64,000 bases of DNA from NCBI GenBank assembly GCA_963170055.1, contig CAUJGJ010000142.1, forward strand, positions 124,001-188,000. Direction: 5' to 3'. Both the position numbers and the translations under genes were made by a program. The notes under the pieces were generated by a model. It did no database searches and was not told where the DNA came from. It saw nothing but the letters and a program-made list of their open reading frames with translations. Position 1 is the first letter of the stretch. Each line of letters opens with the position of its first letter. The stretch is from Halisarca cf. caerulea (Eukaryota; Porifera; Demospongiae; Chondrillida; Halisarcidae). Positions 1 to 13,253 of the stretch are shown piece after piece.

Positions 1-1275
1 CTGTGGGCGTATTTGTGTAGTGTTGGATATGATGGTGTTAAGACTAATATTTGGCACTAGCACCATGCATATTCCCAGTGGACACACATGAAGTTACTGA
101 AGTGCTGTGGGCGTATGTGTGTAGTGTTGGATATGCTGGTGCTGCTACCAATATTTGGCTCTAGCGCCACGCACATTCCTAGTAGACACACATGAAATGT
201 CAGAAGTACTGTGGGCGTATTTGTGTAGTGTTGGATATGCTGGTGCTAATACCAATATTTGGCACTAGCACCACGCACATTCTGAGTGGACACACATTAA
301 GTTTCATTAGGGCTGCGGGCGTATTTGTGTAGTGTTGAATGTGCTGGTGCTAAAACTAATATTTGCACTAGAACCACACATTTTCCCAGTGGACACACAT
401 GAAGTTTCTGAAGTACTGTGGGCGCATTCGTGTAGTGTGGAAAATACAGGTACTAATACCAATATATGGCACTATCACCACGCACATTCGCAGTGAACAC
501 ACATGAAGTTCCTTAACTGCTGTTGGCGTATTTGTGTAGTGTTGGATATGCTCGTGCTAATACCAATATTTGGCTCTAGCACCATGCACATTCCCAGTGG
601 ACACACATGAAGCTTCTGAAGTGCTGTGGCCTTATTTTTGTAGTGTTGGATATGCTGGTGCTAATACTAATATTAGGCCTTAGCACCATGCACATTCCCA
701 GTGGACACACATGAAGTTTCTGAAGTGCTGTGGGCGTACTTGTGTAGTGTTTAATATGCTGGTGCTAATACCAATATTTAGCACAAACGCCACGCACATT
801 CCCAGTGGACACACATGAAGTTTCTGAAGTACTGTGAACGTATTTGTGTAGTGTGATATGCTGGTGCTAATACCAATATTTGGAACTAGCACCATGCACA
901 TTCCCAGTGGACACACATGAAGTTTCTGAAAAGCTGTGGGCGTATTTGTGTAGTGTTGGATATGCTGGTGCTAATACCAATATTTGGCACTAGCACCACG
1001 CACATTCCCAGTGGACACACATGAAGTTTCTTAACTGCTGTGGGCGTATTTGTGTAGCGTTGGATATGCTGGTGCTAATACCAATATTTGGCACTAGCAC
1101 CACGCACATTCCCAGTGGACACACATGACGTTTCTGAAGTGCTGTGGGGGTATTTGTGTAGTGTTGGATATGCTGGTGCTAATACCAATATTTGGCACTA
1201 GCACTACGCACATTCCCAGTGTACACATGAAGTTTCTTAACTGCTGTGGGCGTATTTGTGTAGTGTTGGATATGC

Positions 1276-1308
1276 TGGTGCTAATACCAATATTTGGTAC
1301 TAGCACCA
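1276..1308. repeat. Most symmetric copy of the dyad
   Basis: In this domain 1 monomer a C-to-T change turns TTGGCAC into TTGGTAC, which lengthens the inner stem to TACCAA / TTGGTA around TAT while the 8-bp outer arms stay intact. The result pairs at 14 of 15 positions across 33 bp, with only the A1284/C1300 pair mismatched. It is the only monomer I noticed that combines the TTGGTA inner arm with intact TAGCACCA outer arms; the domain 4 monomers with TTGGTA carry TAGAACCA instead. Confidence 0.85.
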
Positions 1309-1559
1309 CGCACATTCCCAGTGGACACACATGAAGTTTCTTAACTGCTGTGGGCGTATTTGTGTAGTGCTGGATATGCTGGTGCTAATATAAATATTTG
1401 GCACTATCACCACGCACATTCCCAAGGGACACATTAAGTTTCTTAACTGCTGTGGGCGTATTTGTGTAGTGTTGGATATGCTGATGCTAATACCAATATT
1501 TGGCACTAGCACCACGCACATTCCCAGTTGACACACATGAAGTTTCTTAACTGCTGTGG

Positions 1560-2980
1560 GCGTATTTGTGTAGCGTTGGATACGCTGGTGCTAATACCAA
1601 TATTTGGCACTAGCACCACGCACATTCCATGTGGACACACATGAAGTTTCTTAACTGCTGTGGGCGTATTTGTGTAGTGTACGATATGCTGGTGCTAATA
1701 CCAATATTTGGCACTAGCACCACGCACATTCTGAGTGGACACACATGAAGTTTCTGAAGGGCTGTGGGAGCATTTGTGTAGTGTTGAATATGCTGGTGCT
1801 AAAACTAATATTTGGCACTAGCACCACACACATTCTCAGTGGACATACATGAAGTTTCTGAAGTACTGTGGGCGTATTTGTGTAGTGTTGGATATGATGG
1901 TGCTAAGACTAATATTTGGCAATAGCACCATGCACATTCCCAGTGGACACACATGAAGTTACTGAAGTGCTTTTGGCGTATTTGTGTAGTGTTGGATATG
2001 CTGGTGCTAATATAAATATTAGGAACTAGCACCACACACATTCCCAGTGGAAACACATGAAGTTTCTTAACTGCTGTGGGCGTATTTGTGTAGTGTTGGA
2101 TATGCTGGTGCTACTATAAATATTAGGCACTAGCACCACACACATTGCCAGTGGACACACATGAAGTTTCTTAACTGCTGTGGGTGTATTTGTGTAGCGT
2201 TGGATATGCTGGTGCTAATACTAATATTTGGCACTAGCACCACGCACATTCCCAGTGGACACACATGAAGTTTCAGAAAAGCTGTTGACGTATTTGTGTA
2301 GTGCTGGATATGCAGGTGCTAGTACCAATATTTGGCACTAGCACCACGCACATTCCCAGTGGACACACATGAAGTTTCTTAACTGCTGTGGGCGTATTTG
2401 TGTAGCGTTGGATACGCTGGTGCTAATACCAATATTTGGCACTAGCACCACGCACATTCTGAGTGGACACACATAAAGTTTCTTAACTGCTGTGGGCGTA
2501 TTTGTGTAGTGTTGGAAATGCTGGTGCTAATACCAATAATTGGCACTAGCACCACGCACATTCTGAGTGGACACACATTAAGTTTCTGAAGGGCTGTGGG
2601 TGCATTTGTGTAGTGTTGAATATGCTGGTGCTAAAACAAATATTTGGCACTAGCACAACACACATTCTCAGTGGACATACATGAAGTTTCTGAAGTACTG
2701 TGGGCGTATTTGTGTAGTGTTGGATATGATGGTGCTAAGACTAATATTTGGCACTAGCACCATGAACATTCCCAGTGGACACACATGAAGTTACTGAAGT
2801 GCTTTTGGCGTATTTGTGTAGTGTTGGATATGCTGGTGCTAATATAAATATTAGGCACTAGCACCACACACATTCCCAGTGGACACACATGAAGTTTCTT
2901 AACTGCTGTGGGTGTATTTGTGTAGTGTTGGATATGCTGGTGCTAATACCAATATTTGGCACTAGCACCACGCACATTCC
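1560..2980 (+). repeat. Eroded 832-bp (8-monomer) duplication in domain 1
   Basis: TAGCGTTGGATACG near 1571 recurs near 2403, TCTGAGTGG near 1731 recurs near 2563, and GATATGATGG at 1891 recurs at 2723, all 832 bp apart. TATAAATATTAGG near 2010 is also repeated. The copies differ at several bases and lose similarity after about 2110/2942, unlike the nearly clean duplications in the core. A related third occurrence of GTTGGATACG is at 3551. Confidence 0.7.
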
Positions 2981-5900
2981 CAGTGGACACACATGAAGTT
3001 TCTTAACTTCTGTGGGCGTATTAGTGTAGTGCTGGATATGCTGGTGCTAATACCAATATTTGGCACTAGCACCACGCACATTCCCAGTGGACACACATGA
3101 CGTTTGTGAAGTGCTTTGGGCGTAATTGTGTAGTGTTGGATATGCTGGTGCTAATACCAATGTTTTGCACTAGCACCACGCACATTCCCAGTGGACACAC
3201 ATGAAGTTTCTTAACTGTTGTGGGCTTATTTGTGTAGTGTTGGATATGCTGGTTCTAATATAAATATTAGGCACTAGCACCACGCACATTCCCAGTGGAC
3301 ACACATGAAGTTTCTTAACTGCTGTGGGTGTATTTGTGTAGTGTTGGATATGCTATTGCTGATATAAATATTTGGCACTAGCATCACGCACATTCCCAGT
3401 GGACACACATGAAGTTTCTTAACTGCTGTGGGCGTATTTGTGTAGTGTTGGATATGCTGGTGCTAGTACCAATATTTGGCACTAGCACCACGCACATTCC
3501 CAGTGGACACACATGAAGTTTCTAAACTGCTGTGGGCGTATTAGTGTAGCGTTGGATACGCTGGTGCTAATACCAATATTTGGCACTAGCACCACGCACA
3601 TTCTAAGTTGACATACATAAAGATTCTTAACTGCTGTGGGCGTATTTGTGTAGTGTTGGATATGCTGGTGCTAATACCAATAATTGGCACTAACACCACG
3701 CACATTCTCAGTGGACACACATGAAGTTTCTGAAGTACTGTGGGCGTATTTCTGTAGTGTTGGATATGATGGTGCTAATACTAATATTTGGCACTAGCAC
3801 CATGCACATTCCCAGTGGAATCACATGAAGTTACTGAAGTGCTGTGGGCGTATTTGTGTAGTGTTGGATATGCTGGTGCTAATATAAATATTAGGCACTA
3901 GCACCACACACATTCCCAGTGGACACACATGAAGTTTCTTAACTGCTGTGGGTGTATTTGTGTAGTGTTGGATATGCTGGTGCTAATACCAATATTTGGC
4001 ACTAGCACCACGCACATTCCCAGCAAACACACATGAAGTTTCTTAACTTCTGTGGGCGTATATTTGTAGTGTTAGATAAGCTGGTGCTAATATAAATATT
4101 AGGCACTAGCACCACACACATTCGCAGTGAACACACATGAAGTTTCTTAACTGCTGTGGGCGTATTTGTGTAGTGTCGGATATGCTGGTGCTAATACCAA
4201 TAATTGGCACTAGCACCACGTACATTCTCAGTGGACACACATGAAGTTTCTGAAGTACTGTGGGCGTATTTGTGTAGTGTTGGATATGATGGTGCTAATA
4301 CTAATATTTGGCACTAGCACCATGCACATTCCCAGTGGACACACATGAAGTTTCTTAACTGCTGTGGGTGTATTTGTGTAGTGTTGGATATGCTGGTGCT
4401 AATACTAATATTTGGCACTAGCACCACGCACATTCCCAGCAAACACACATGAAGTTTCTTAACTTCTGTGGGCGTATTTGTGTAGTGCTGGATATGCTGG
4501 TGCTAATACCAATATTTGGCACTAGGACCACGCACATTTCCAGTGGACACACATGACGTTTCTGAAGTGCTGTGGGCGTATTTGTGTAGTGTTGGATATG
4601 CTGGTGCTAATACCAATGTTTGGCACTAGCACCATACACATTCCCAGTGGACACACATGAAGTTTCTGAAGTGCTGTGGCCGTATTTGTGTGGTGTTGGA
4701 TATGCTATTGCTGATATAAATATTTGGCACTAGCAACACGCACATTCCCAGTGGACACACATGAAGTGTAAGAAAAGCTGTGGGCGTATTTGTGTAGTGT
4801 TGGATATGCTGGTGCTAATACCAATATTTGGCACTAGCACCACACACATTCTCAGTGGACACACATGAAGTTTCTGAAGTACTGTGGGCGTATTTGTGTA
4901 GTGTTGGATATGATGGTGCTAAGACTAATATTTGGCACTAGCACCATGCACATTCCCAGTGGACACACATGAAGTTACTTCAGTGCTGTGGGCGTATTTG
5001 TGTAGTGTTGGATATGCTGGTGCTAATATAAATATTAGGCACTAGCACCACACACATTCCCAGTGGACACACATGAAGTTTCTTAACTGCTGTGGGTGTA
5101 TTTGTGTAGTGTTGGATATGCTGGTGCTAATACCAATATTTGGCACTAGCACCACGCACATTCCCAGTGGACACACATGAAGTTTCTGAAAAGCTGTGGG
5201 CGTATTTGTGTAGTGTTGGTTATGCTGGTGCTAATACCAATATTTGGCACTAGCACCACGTACATTCCCAGTGGACACACATGAAGTTTCTTAACTGCTG
5301 TGGGCGTATTTGTGTAGTGTTGGATATGCTGGTGCTAATATAAATATTAGGCACTAGCACCACACACATTCCCAGTGGACACACATGAAGTTTCTTAACT
5401 GCTGTGGGCGTATTTGTATAGTGTTGGATATGCTATTGCTGATATAAATATTTGGCACTAGCAACACGCACATTCCCAGTGGACACACATGAAGTTTCTT
5501 AACTGCTGTGGGCGTATTTGTGTAGTGTTGGATATGCTGGTGCTAATATTAATATTAGGCATTAGCACCACACACATTCCCAGTGGACACACATGAGGTT
5601 TCTTAACTGCTGTGGGTGTATTTGTGTAGTGTAGATATGCTGGTGCTAGTACCAATATTTGGCATTAGCACCACGCACATTCCCAGTGGACACACATGAC
5701 CTTTCTGAAGTGCTGTGGGCGTATTTGTGTAGTGTTGGATATGCTGGTGCTAATACCAATATTTGGCACTAGCACCACGCACATTCCCAGGGGACACACA
5801 TGACCTTTCTGAAGTGCTGTGGGCGTATATGTTTAGTGTTGGATATGCTGGTGCTCATACCAATATTTGGCACTAGCACCATGCACATTCCCAGTGGACA

Positions 5901-6595
5901 AACATGAAGTTTCTTAACTACTGTGGGCGTATTTGTTTAATTTTGGATATGCTGGTGCTAATACCAATATTTGGCACTAGCACCACGCACATTCCCAGTG
6001 GACACACATGACCTTTCTGAAGTGCTGTGGGGGCATTTGTGTAGTGTTGGATATGCTGGTGCTAATACCAATATTTGGCACTAGCACCACGCACATTCCC
6101 AGCGGACACACATGATGTTTCTTAACTACTGTGGGCGTATTTGTGTAATGTTGGATATGCTGGTGCTAATACCAATATTTGGCACTAGCACCACGCACAT
6201 TCCCAGGGGACAAACATGACCTTTCTGAAGTGCTGTGGGCGTATTTGTGTAGTGTTGGATATGCTGGTTCTAATACCAATATTTGGCACTAGCACCACGC
6301 ACATTCCCAGGGGACGCACATGACCTTTCTGAAGTGCTGTGGGTGTATTTGTGTAGTGTTGCATATGCTGGTGCTAATACCAATATTTGGCACTAGCACC
6401 ACGCACATTCCCAGGGGACACACATGACCTTTCTGAAGTGCTGTGGGGGCATTTGTGTAGTGTTGGATATGCTGGTGCTAATACCAATATTTGGCACTAG
6501 CACCACGCACATTCCCAGTGGACACACATGACCTTTCTGAAGTGCTGTGGGCGTATTTATGTAGTGTTGGATATGCTGGTGCTAATACCAATATT

Positions 6596-9500
6596 TGGCA
6601 CTAGCACCACGCACATTCCCAGTGGACACACATGACCTTTCTGAAGTGCTGTGGGCGTATTTGTGTAGTGTTGGATATGCTGGTGCTAATACCAATATTT
6701 GGCACTAGCACCACGCACATTCCCAGCGGACACACATGAAGTTTCTTAACTACTGTGGGCGTATTTGTGTAATGTTGGATATGCTGGTGCTAATACCAAT
6801 ATTTGGCACTAGCACCACGCACATTCCCAGGGGACAAACATGACCTTTCTGAAGTGCTGTGGGCGTATTTGTGTAGTGTTGGATATGCTGGTGCTAATAC
6901 TAATATTTGGCACTAGCACCACGCACATTCCCAGGGGACAAACATGACCTTTCTGAAGTGCTGTGGGCGTATTTGTGTAGTGTTGGATATGCTGGTGCTA
7001 ATACCAATATTTGGCACTAGCACCACGCACATTCCCAGGGGACACACATGACCTTTCTGAAGTGCTGTGGGCGTATTTGTGTAGTGTTGCATATGCTGGT
7101 GCTAATACCAATATTTGGAACTAGCACCACGCACATTCCCAGTGGACACACATGAAGTTTTTTAACTACTGTGGGCGTATTTGTGTAATGTTGGATATGC
7201 TGGTGCTAATACCAATATTTGGCACTAGCACCACGCACATTCCCAGGGGACACACATGAAGTATCTTAACTACTGTGGGCGTATTTGTGTAATGTTGGAT
7301 ATGCTGGTGCTAATACCAATATTTGGCACTAGCACCACGCACATTCCCAGGGGACACACATGACCTTTCTGAAGTGCTGTGGGCGTATTTGTGTGGTGTT
7401 GGACATGCTGGTGCTAATACCAATATTTGGCACTAGCACCACGCACATTCCCAGTGGACACACATGAAGTTTCTTAACTACTGTGGGCGTATTTGTGTAG
7501 TGTTGGATATGCTGGTGCTAATACTAATATTTGGCACTAGCAATACGCACATTCCCAGTGGACACACATGACGTTTCTGAAGTGCTGTGGGTGTATTTGT
7601 GTAGTGTTGGATATGCTGGTGCTAATACCAATATTTGGCACTAGCACTACGCACATTCCCAGTGGACACACACGAAGTTGCTGAAGTGCTGTGGGCGTAT
7701 TTGTGTAATGTTGGATATGCTGGTGCTAATACCAATATTTGGCACTAGCACCACGCACATTCCCAGTGGACACACATGACCTTTCTGAAGTGCTGTGGAC
7801 GTATTTGTGTAGTGTTGGATATGCTGGTGCTAATACCAATATTTGGCACTAGCACCACGCACATTCCCAGTGGACACACATGAAGTTTCTTAACTACTGT
7901 GGGCGTATTTGTGTAATGTTGGATATGCTGGTGCTAATACCAATATTTGGCTCTAGCACCACGCACATTCCAGGTGGACACACATGACCTTTCTGAAGTG
8001 CTGTGGGCGTATTTGTGTGGTGTTGGATATGCTGGTGCTAATACCAATATTTGGCACTAGCACCACGCACATTCCCAGTGGACACACATGAAGTATCTTA
8101 ACTACTGTGGGCGTATTTGTGTAATGTTGGATATGCTGGTGCTAATACCAATATTTGGCACTAGCGCCACGCACATTCCCAGTGGATACACATGACCTTT
8201 TGTGAAGTGCTGTGGGCGTATTCGTGTAGTGTTGGATATGCTGGTGCTAATACCAATATTTGGCACTAGCACTACGCACATTCCCAGGGAACACACATGA
8301 CCTTTCTGAAGTGCTGTGGGCGTATTTGTGTAGTGTTGGATATGCTGGTGCTAATACCAATATTTGGCACTAGCACCACGCACATTCCCAGTGGACACAC
8401 ATGACCTTTCTGAAGTGCTGTGGGCGTATTTGTGTAGTGTTGGATATGCTGGTGCTAATACCAATATTTGGCACTAGATCCACGCACATTCCCAGCGGAC
8501 ACACATAAAGTTTCTTAACTACTGTGGGCGTATTTGTGTAATGTTGGATATGCTGGTGCTAATACCAATATTTGGCACTAGCACCACGCACATTCCCAGG
8601 GGACAAACATGACCTTTCTGAAGTGCTGTGGGCGTATTTGTGTAGTGTTGGATATGCTGGTGCTAATACCAATATTTGGCACTAGCACCACGCACATTCC
8701 CAGGGGACACACATGACCTTTCTGAAGTGCTGTGGGCGTATTTGTGTAGTGTTGCATATGCTGGTGCTAATACCAATATTTTGCACTAGCACCACGCTCA
8801 TTCCCAGTGGACACACATGAAGTTTCTTAACTACTGTGGGCGTATTTGTGTAATGTTGGATATGCTGGTGCTAATACCAATATTTGGCACTAGCACCACG
8901 CACATTCCCAGTGGACACACATGAAGTATCTTAACTACTGTGGGCGTATTTGTGTAATGTTGGATATGCTGGTGCTAATACCAATATTTGGCACTAGCAC
9001 CACGCACATTCCCAGGGTACACACATGACCTTTCTGAAGTGCTGTGGGCGTATATGTGTGGTGTTGGATATGCTGGTGCTAATACCAATATTTGGCACTA
9101 GCACCACGCACATTCCCAGTGGACACACATGAAGTTTCTTAACTACTGTGGGCGTATTTGTGTAGTGTTGGATATGCTGGTGCTAATACTAATATTTGGC
9201 ACTAGCAATACGCACATTCCCAGTGGACACACATGACGTTTCTGAAGTGCTGTGGGTGTATTTGTGTAGTGTTGGATGCGCTGGTGCTAATACCAATATT
9301 TGGCACTAGCACCGCGCACATTCCCAGTGGACACACATGAAGTATCTTAACTATTGTGGGCGTATTTGTGTAATGTTGGATATGCTGGTGCTAATACCAA
9401 TATTTGGCACTAGCACCACGCACATTCCCAGGGGACACACATGACCTTTCTGAAGTGCTGTGGGCGTATTTGTGTAGTGTTGGATATGTTGGTGCTAATA

Positions 9501-12500
9501 CCAATATTTGGCACTAGCACCACGCACATTCCCAGTGGACACACATGAAGTTTCTTAACTACTGTGGGCGTATTTGTGTAGTGTTGGATATGCTGGTGCT
9601 AATACCAATATTTGGCACTAGCACCACGCACATTCCCAGGGGACACACATGACCTTTCTGAAGTGCTGTGGGCGTATTTGTGTAGTGTTGGATATGCTGG
9701 TGCTAATACCAATATTTGGCACTAGCACCACGCACATTCCCAGTGGACACACATGACCTTTCTGAAATGCTGTGGGCGTATTTGTGTAGTGTTGGATATG
9801 CTGGTGCTAATACCAATATTTGGCACTAACAATACGCACATTCCCAGGGGACAAACATGACCTTTCTGAAGTGCTGTGGGCATATTTGTGTAGTGTTGGA
9901 TATGCTGTTGCTAATACCAATAATTGGCACTAGCACCACGCACATTCCCAGTGGACACACATGACCTTTCTGAAGTGCTGTGGGCGTATTTGTGTAGTGT
10001 TGGATATGCTGGTGCTAATACCAATATTTGGCACTAGCACCACGCACATTCCCAGCGGACACACATGAAGTTTCTTAACTACTGTGGGCGTATTTGTGTA
10101 ATGTTGGATATGCTGGTGCTAATACCAATATTTGGCACTAGCACCACGCACATTCCCAGGGGACAAACATGACCTTTCTGAAGTGCTGTGGGCGTATTTG
10201 TGTAGTGTTGGATATGCTGGTGCTAATACTAATATTTGGCACTAGCACCACGCACATTCCCAGGGGACAAACATGACCTTTCTGAAGTGCTGTGGGCGTA
10301 TTTGTGTAGTGTTGGATATGCTGGTGCTAATACCAATATTTGGCACTAGCACCACGCACATTCCCAGGGGACACACATGACCTTTCTGAAGTGCTGTGGG
10401 CGTATTTGTGTAGTGTTGCATATGCTGGTGCTAATACCAATATTTGGCACTAGCACCACGCACATTCCCAGTGGACACACATGAAGTTTTTTAACTACTG
10501 TGGGCGTATTTGTGTAATGTTGGATATGCTGGTGCTAATACCAATATTTGGCACTAGCACCACGCACATTCCCAGGGGACACACATGAAGTATCTTAACT
10601 ACTGTGGGCGTATTTGTGTAATGTTGGATATGCTGGTGCTAATACCAATATTTGGCACTAGCACCACGCACATTCCCAGGGGACACACATGACCTTTCTG
10701 AAGTGCTGTGGGCGTATTTGTGTGGTGTTGGACATGCTGGTGCTAATACCAATATTTGGCACTAGCACCACGCACATTCCCAGTGGACACACATGAAGTT
10801 TCTTAACTACTGTGGGCGTATTTGTGTAGTGTTGGATATGCTGGTGCTAATACTAATATTTGGCACTAGCAATACGCACATTCCCAGTGGACACACATGA
10901 CGTTTCTGAAGTGCTGTGGGTGTATTTGTGTAGTGTTGGATATGCTGGTGCTAATACCAATATTTGGCACTAGCACTACGCACATTCCCAGTGGACACAC
11001 ACGAAGTTGCTGAAGTGCTGTGGGCGTATTTGTGTAATGTTGGATATGCTGGTGCTAATACCAATATTTGGCACTAGCACCACGCACATTCCCAGTGGAC
11101 ACACATGACCTTTCTGAAGTGCTGTGGACGTATTTGTGTAGTGTTGGATATGCTGGTGCTAATACCAATATTTGGCACTAGCACCACGCACATTCCCAGT
11201 GGACACACATGAAGTTTCTTAACTACTGTGGGCGTATTTGTGTAATGTTGGATATGCTGGTGCTAATACCAATATTTGGCACTAGCACCACGCACATTCC
11301 AGGTGGACACACATGACCTTTCTGAAGTGCTGTGGGCGTATTTGTGTGGTGTTGGATATGCTGGTGCTAATACCAATATTTGGCACTAGCACCACGCACA
11401 TTCCCAGTGGACACACATGAAGTATCTTAACTACTGTGGGCGTATTTGTGTAATGTTGGATATGCTGGTGCTAATACCAATATTTGGCACTAGCGCCACG
11501 CACATTCCCAGTGGATACACATGACCTTTTGTGAAGTGCTGTGGGCGTATTCGTGTAGTGTTGGATATGCTGGTGCTAATACCAATATTTGGCACTAGCA
11601 CTACGCACATTCCCAGGGAACACACATGACCTTTCTGAAGTGCTGTGGGCGTATTTGTGTAGTGTTGGATATGCTGGTGCTAATACCAATATTTGGCACT
11701 AGCACCACGCACATTCCCAGTGGACACACATGACCTTTCTGAAGTGCTGTGGGCGTATTTGTGTAGTGTTGGATATGCTGGTGCTAATACCAATATTTGG
11801 CACTAGATCCACGCACATTCCCAGCGGACACACATAAAGTTTCTTAACTACTGTGGGCGTATTTGTGTAATGTTGGATATGCTGGTGCTAATACCAATAT
11901 TTGGCACTAGCACCACGCACATTCCCAGGGGACAAACATGACCTTTCTGAAGTGCTGTGGGCGTATTTGTGTAGTGTTGGATATGCTGGTGCTAATACCA
12001 ATATTTGGCACTAGCACCACGCACATTCCCAGGGGACACACATGACCTTTCTGAAGTGCTGTGGGCGTATTTGTGTAGTGTTGCATATGCTGGTGCTAAT
12101 ACCAATATTTTGCACTAGCACCACGCTCATTCCCAGTGGACACACATGAAGTTTCTTAACTACTGTGGGCGTATTTGTGTAATGTTGGATATGCTGGTGC
12201 TAATACCAATATTTGGCACTAGCACCACGCACATTCCCAGTGGACACACATGAAGTATCTTAACTACTGTGGGCGTATTTGTGTAATGTTGGATATGCTG
12301 GTGCTAATACCAATATTTGGCACTAGCACCACGCACATTCCCAGGGTACACACATGACCTTTCTGAAGTGCTGTGGGCGTATATGTGTGGTGTTGGATAT
12401 GCTGGTGCTAATACCAATATTTGGCACTAGCACCACGCACATTCCCAGTGGACACACATGAAGTTTCTTAACTACTGTGGGCGTATTTGTGTAGTGTTGG

Positions 12501-13253
12501 ATATGCTGGTGCTAATACTAATATTTGGCACTAGCAATACGCACATTCCCAGTGGACACACATGACGTTTCTGAAGTGCTGTGGGTGTATTTGTGTAGTG
12601 TTGGATGCGCTGGTGCTAATACCAATATTTGGCACTAGCACCGCGCACATTCCCAGTGGACACACATGAAGTATCTTAACTATTGTGGGCGTATTTGTGT
12701 AATGTTGGATATGCTGGTGCTAATACCAATATTTGGCACTAGCACCACGCACATTCCCAGGGGACACACATGACCTTTCTGAAGTGCTGTGGGCGTATTT
12801 GTGTAGTGTTGGATATGTTGGTGCTAATACCAATATTTGGCACTAGCACCACGCACATTCCCAGTGGACACACATGAAGTTTCTTAACTACTGTGGGCGT
12901 ATTTGTGTAGTGTTGGATATGCTGGTGCTAATACCAATATTTGGCACTAGCACCACGCACATTCCCAGGGGACACACATGACCTTTCTGAAGTGCTGTGG
13001 GCGTATTTGTGTAGTGTTGGATATGCTGGTGCTAATACCAATATTTGGCACTAGCACCACGCACATTCCCAGTGGACACACATGACCTTTCTGAAATGCT
13101 GTGGGCGTATTTGTGTAGTGTTGGATATGCTGGTGCTAATACCAATATTTGGCACTAACAATACGCACATTCCCAGGGGACAAACATGACCTTTCTGAAG
13201 TGCTGTGGGCATATTTGTGTAGTGTTGGATATGCTGTTGCTAATACCAATAAT
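6596..13253 (+). repeat. 3329-bp tandem duplication (32 monomers plus 1 bp), two copies
   Basis: Copy 1 is about 6596-9924 and copy 2 about 9925-13253. Reading the copies line against line I found only two differences, near 7120 (A versus C) and 7952 (T versus A). Private markers are all repeated at offset 3329: CACACACGAAGTTG (7669/10998), CCAGGGTACAC, TTGGATGCGC, CACTAGATCC, and a one-base insertion in GACCTTTTGTGAAG (near 8188). The extra base in each copy explains why the offset is 3329 and not 3328. Confidence 0.92.

Larger units (their letters stand above)
1..5690 (+). repeat. Array domain 1: diverse, older-looking monomers
   Basis: Junctions here end mainly in TAACTGCTG or TGAAGTACTG, and no GACCTTTCTG junction occurs. 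Diagnostic variants are TATAAATATTAGGCAC (near 2010, 2843, 3880, 5030), GATATGATGG (27, 1891, 2723, 3763, 4283, 4907), TAGCGTTGGATACG, and TCTGAGTGG. Neighbouring monomers differ from each other more than in the core. The GATATGATGG marker recurs at offsets that are mostly whole multiples of 104 (832, 1040, 520, 624), so higher-order order exists but is eroded. The right boundary is the first GACC junction, near 5698. No gene is present. Confidence 0.8.

Noticed and set aside
2010..2025. Compensatory change in the dyad of TATAAATATTAGGCAC monomers
   Set aside because: The changes at internal positions 44, 45 and 52 break inner-stem pairs and do not restore them. Only the outer arms stay paired, so this subfamily does not support selection on the inner stem.
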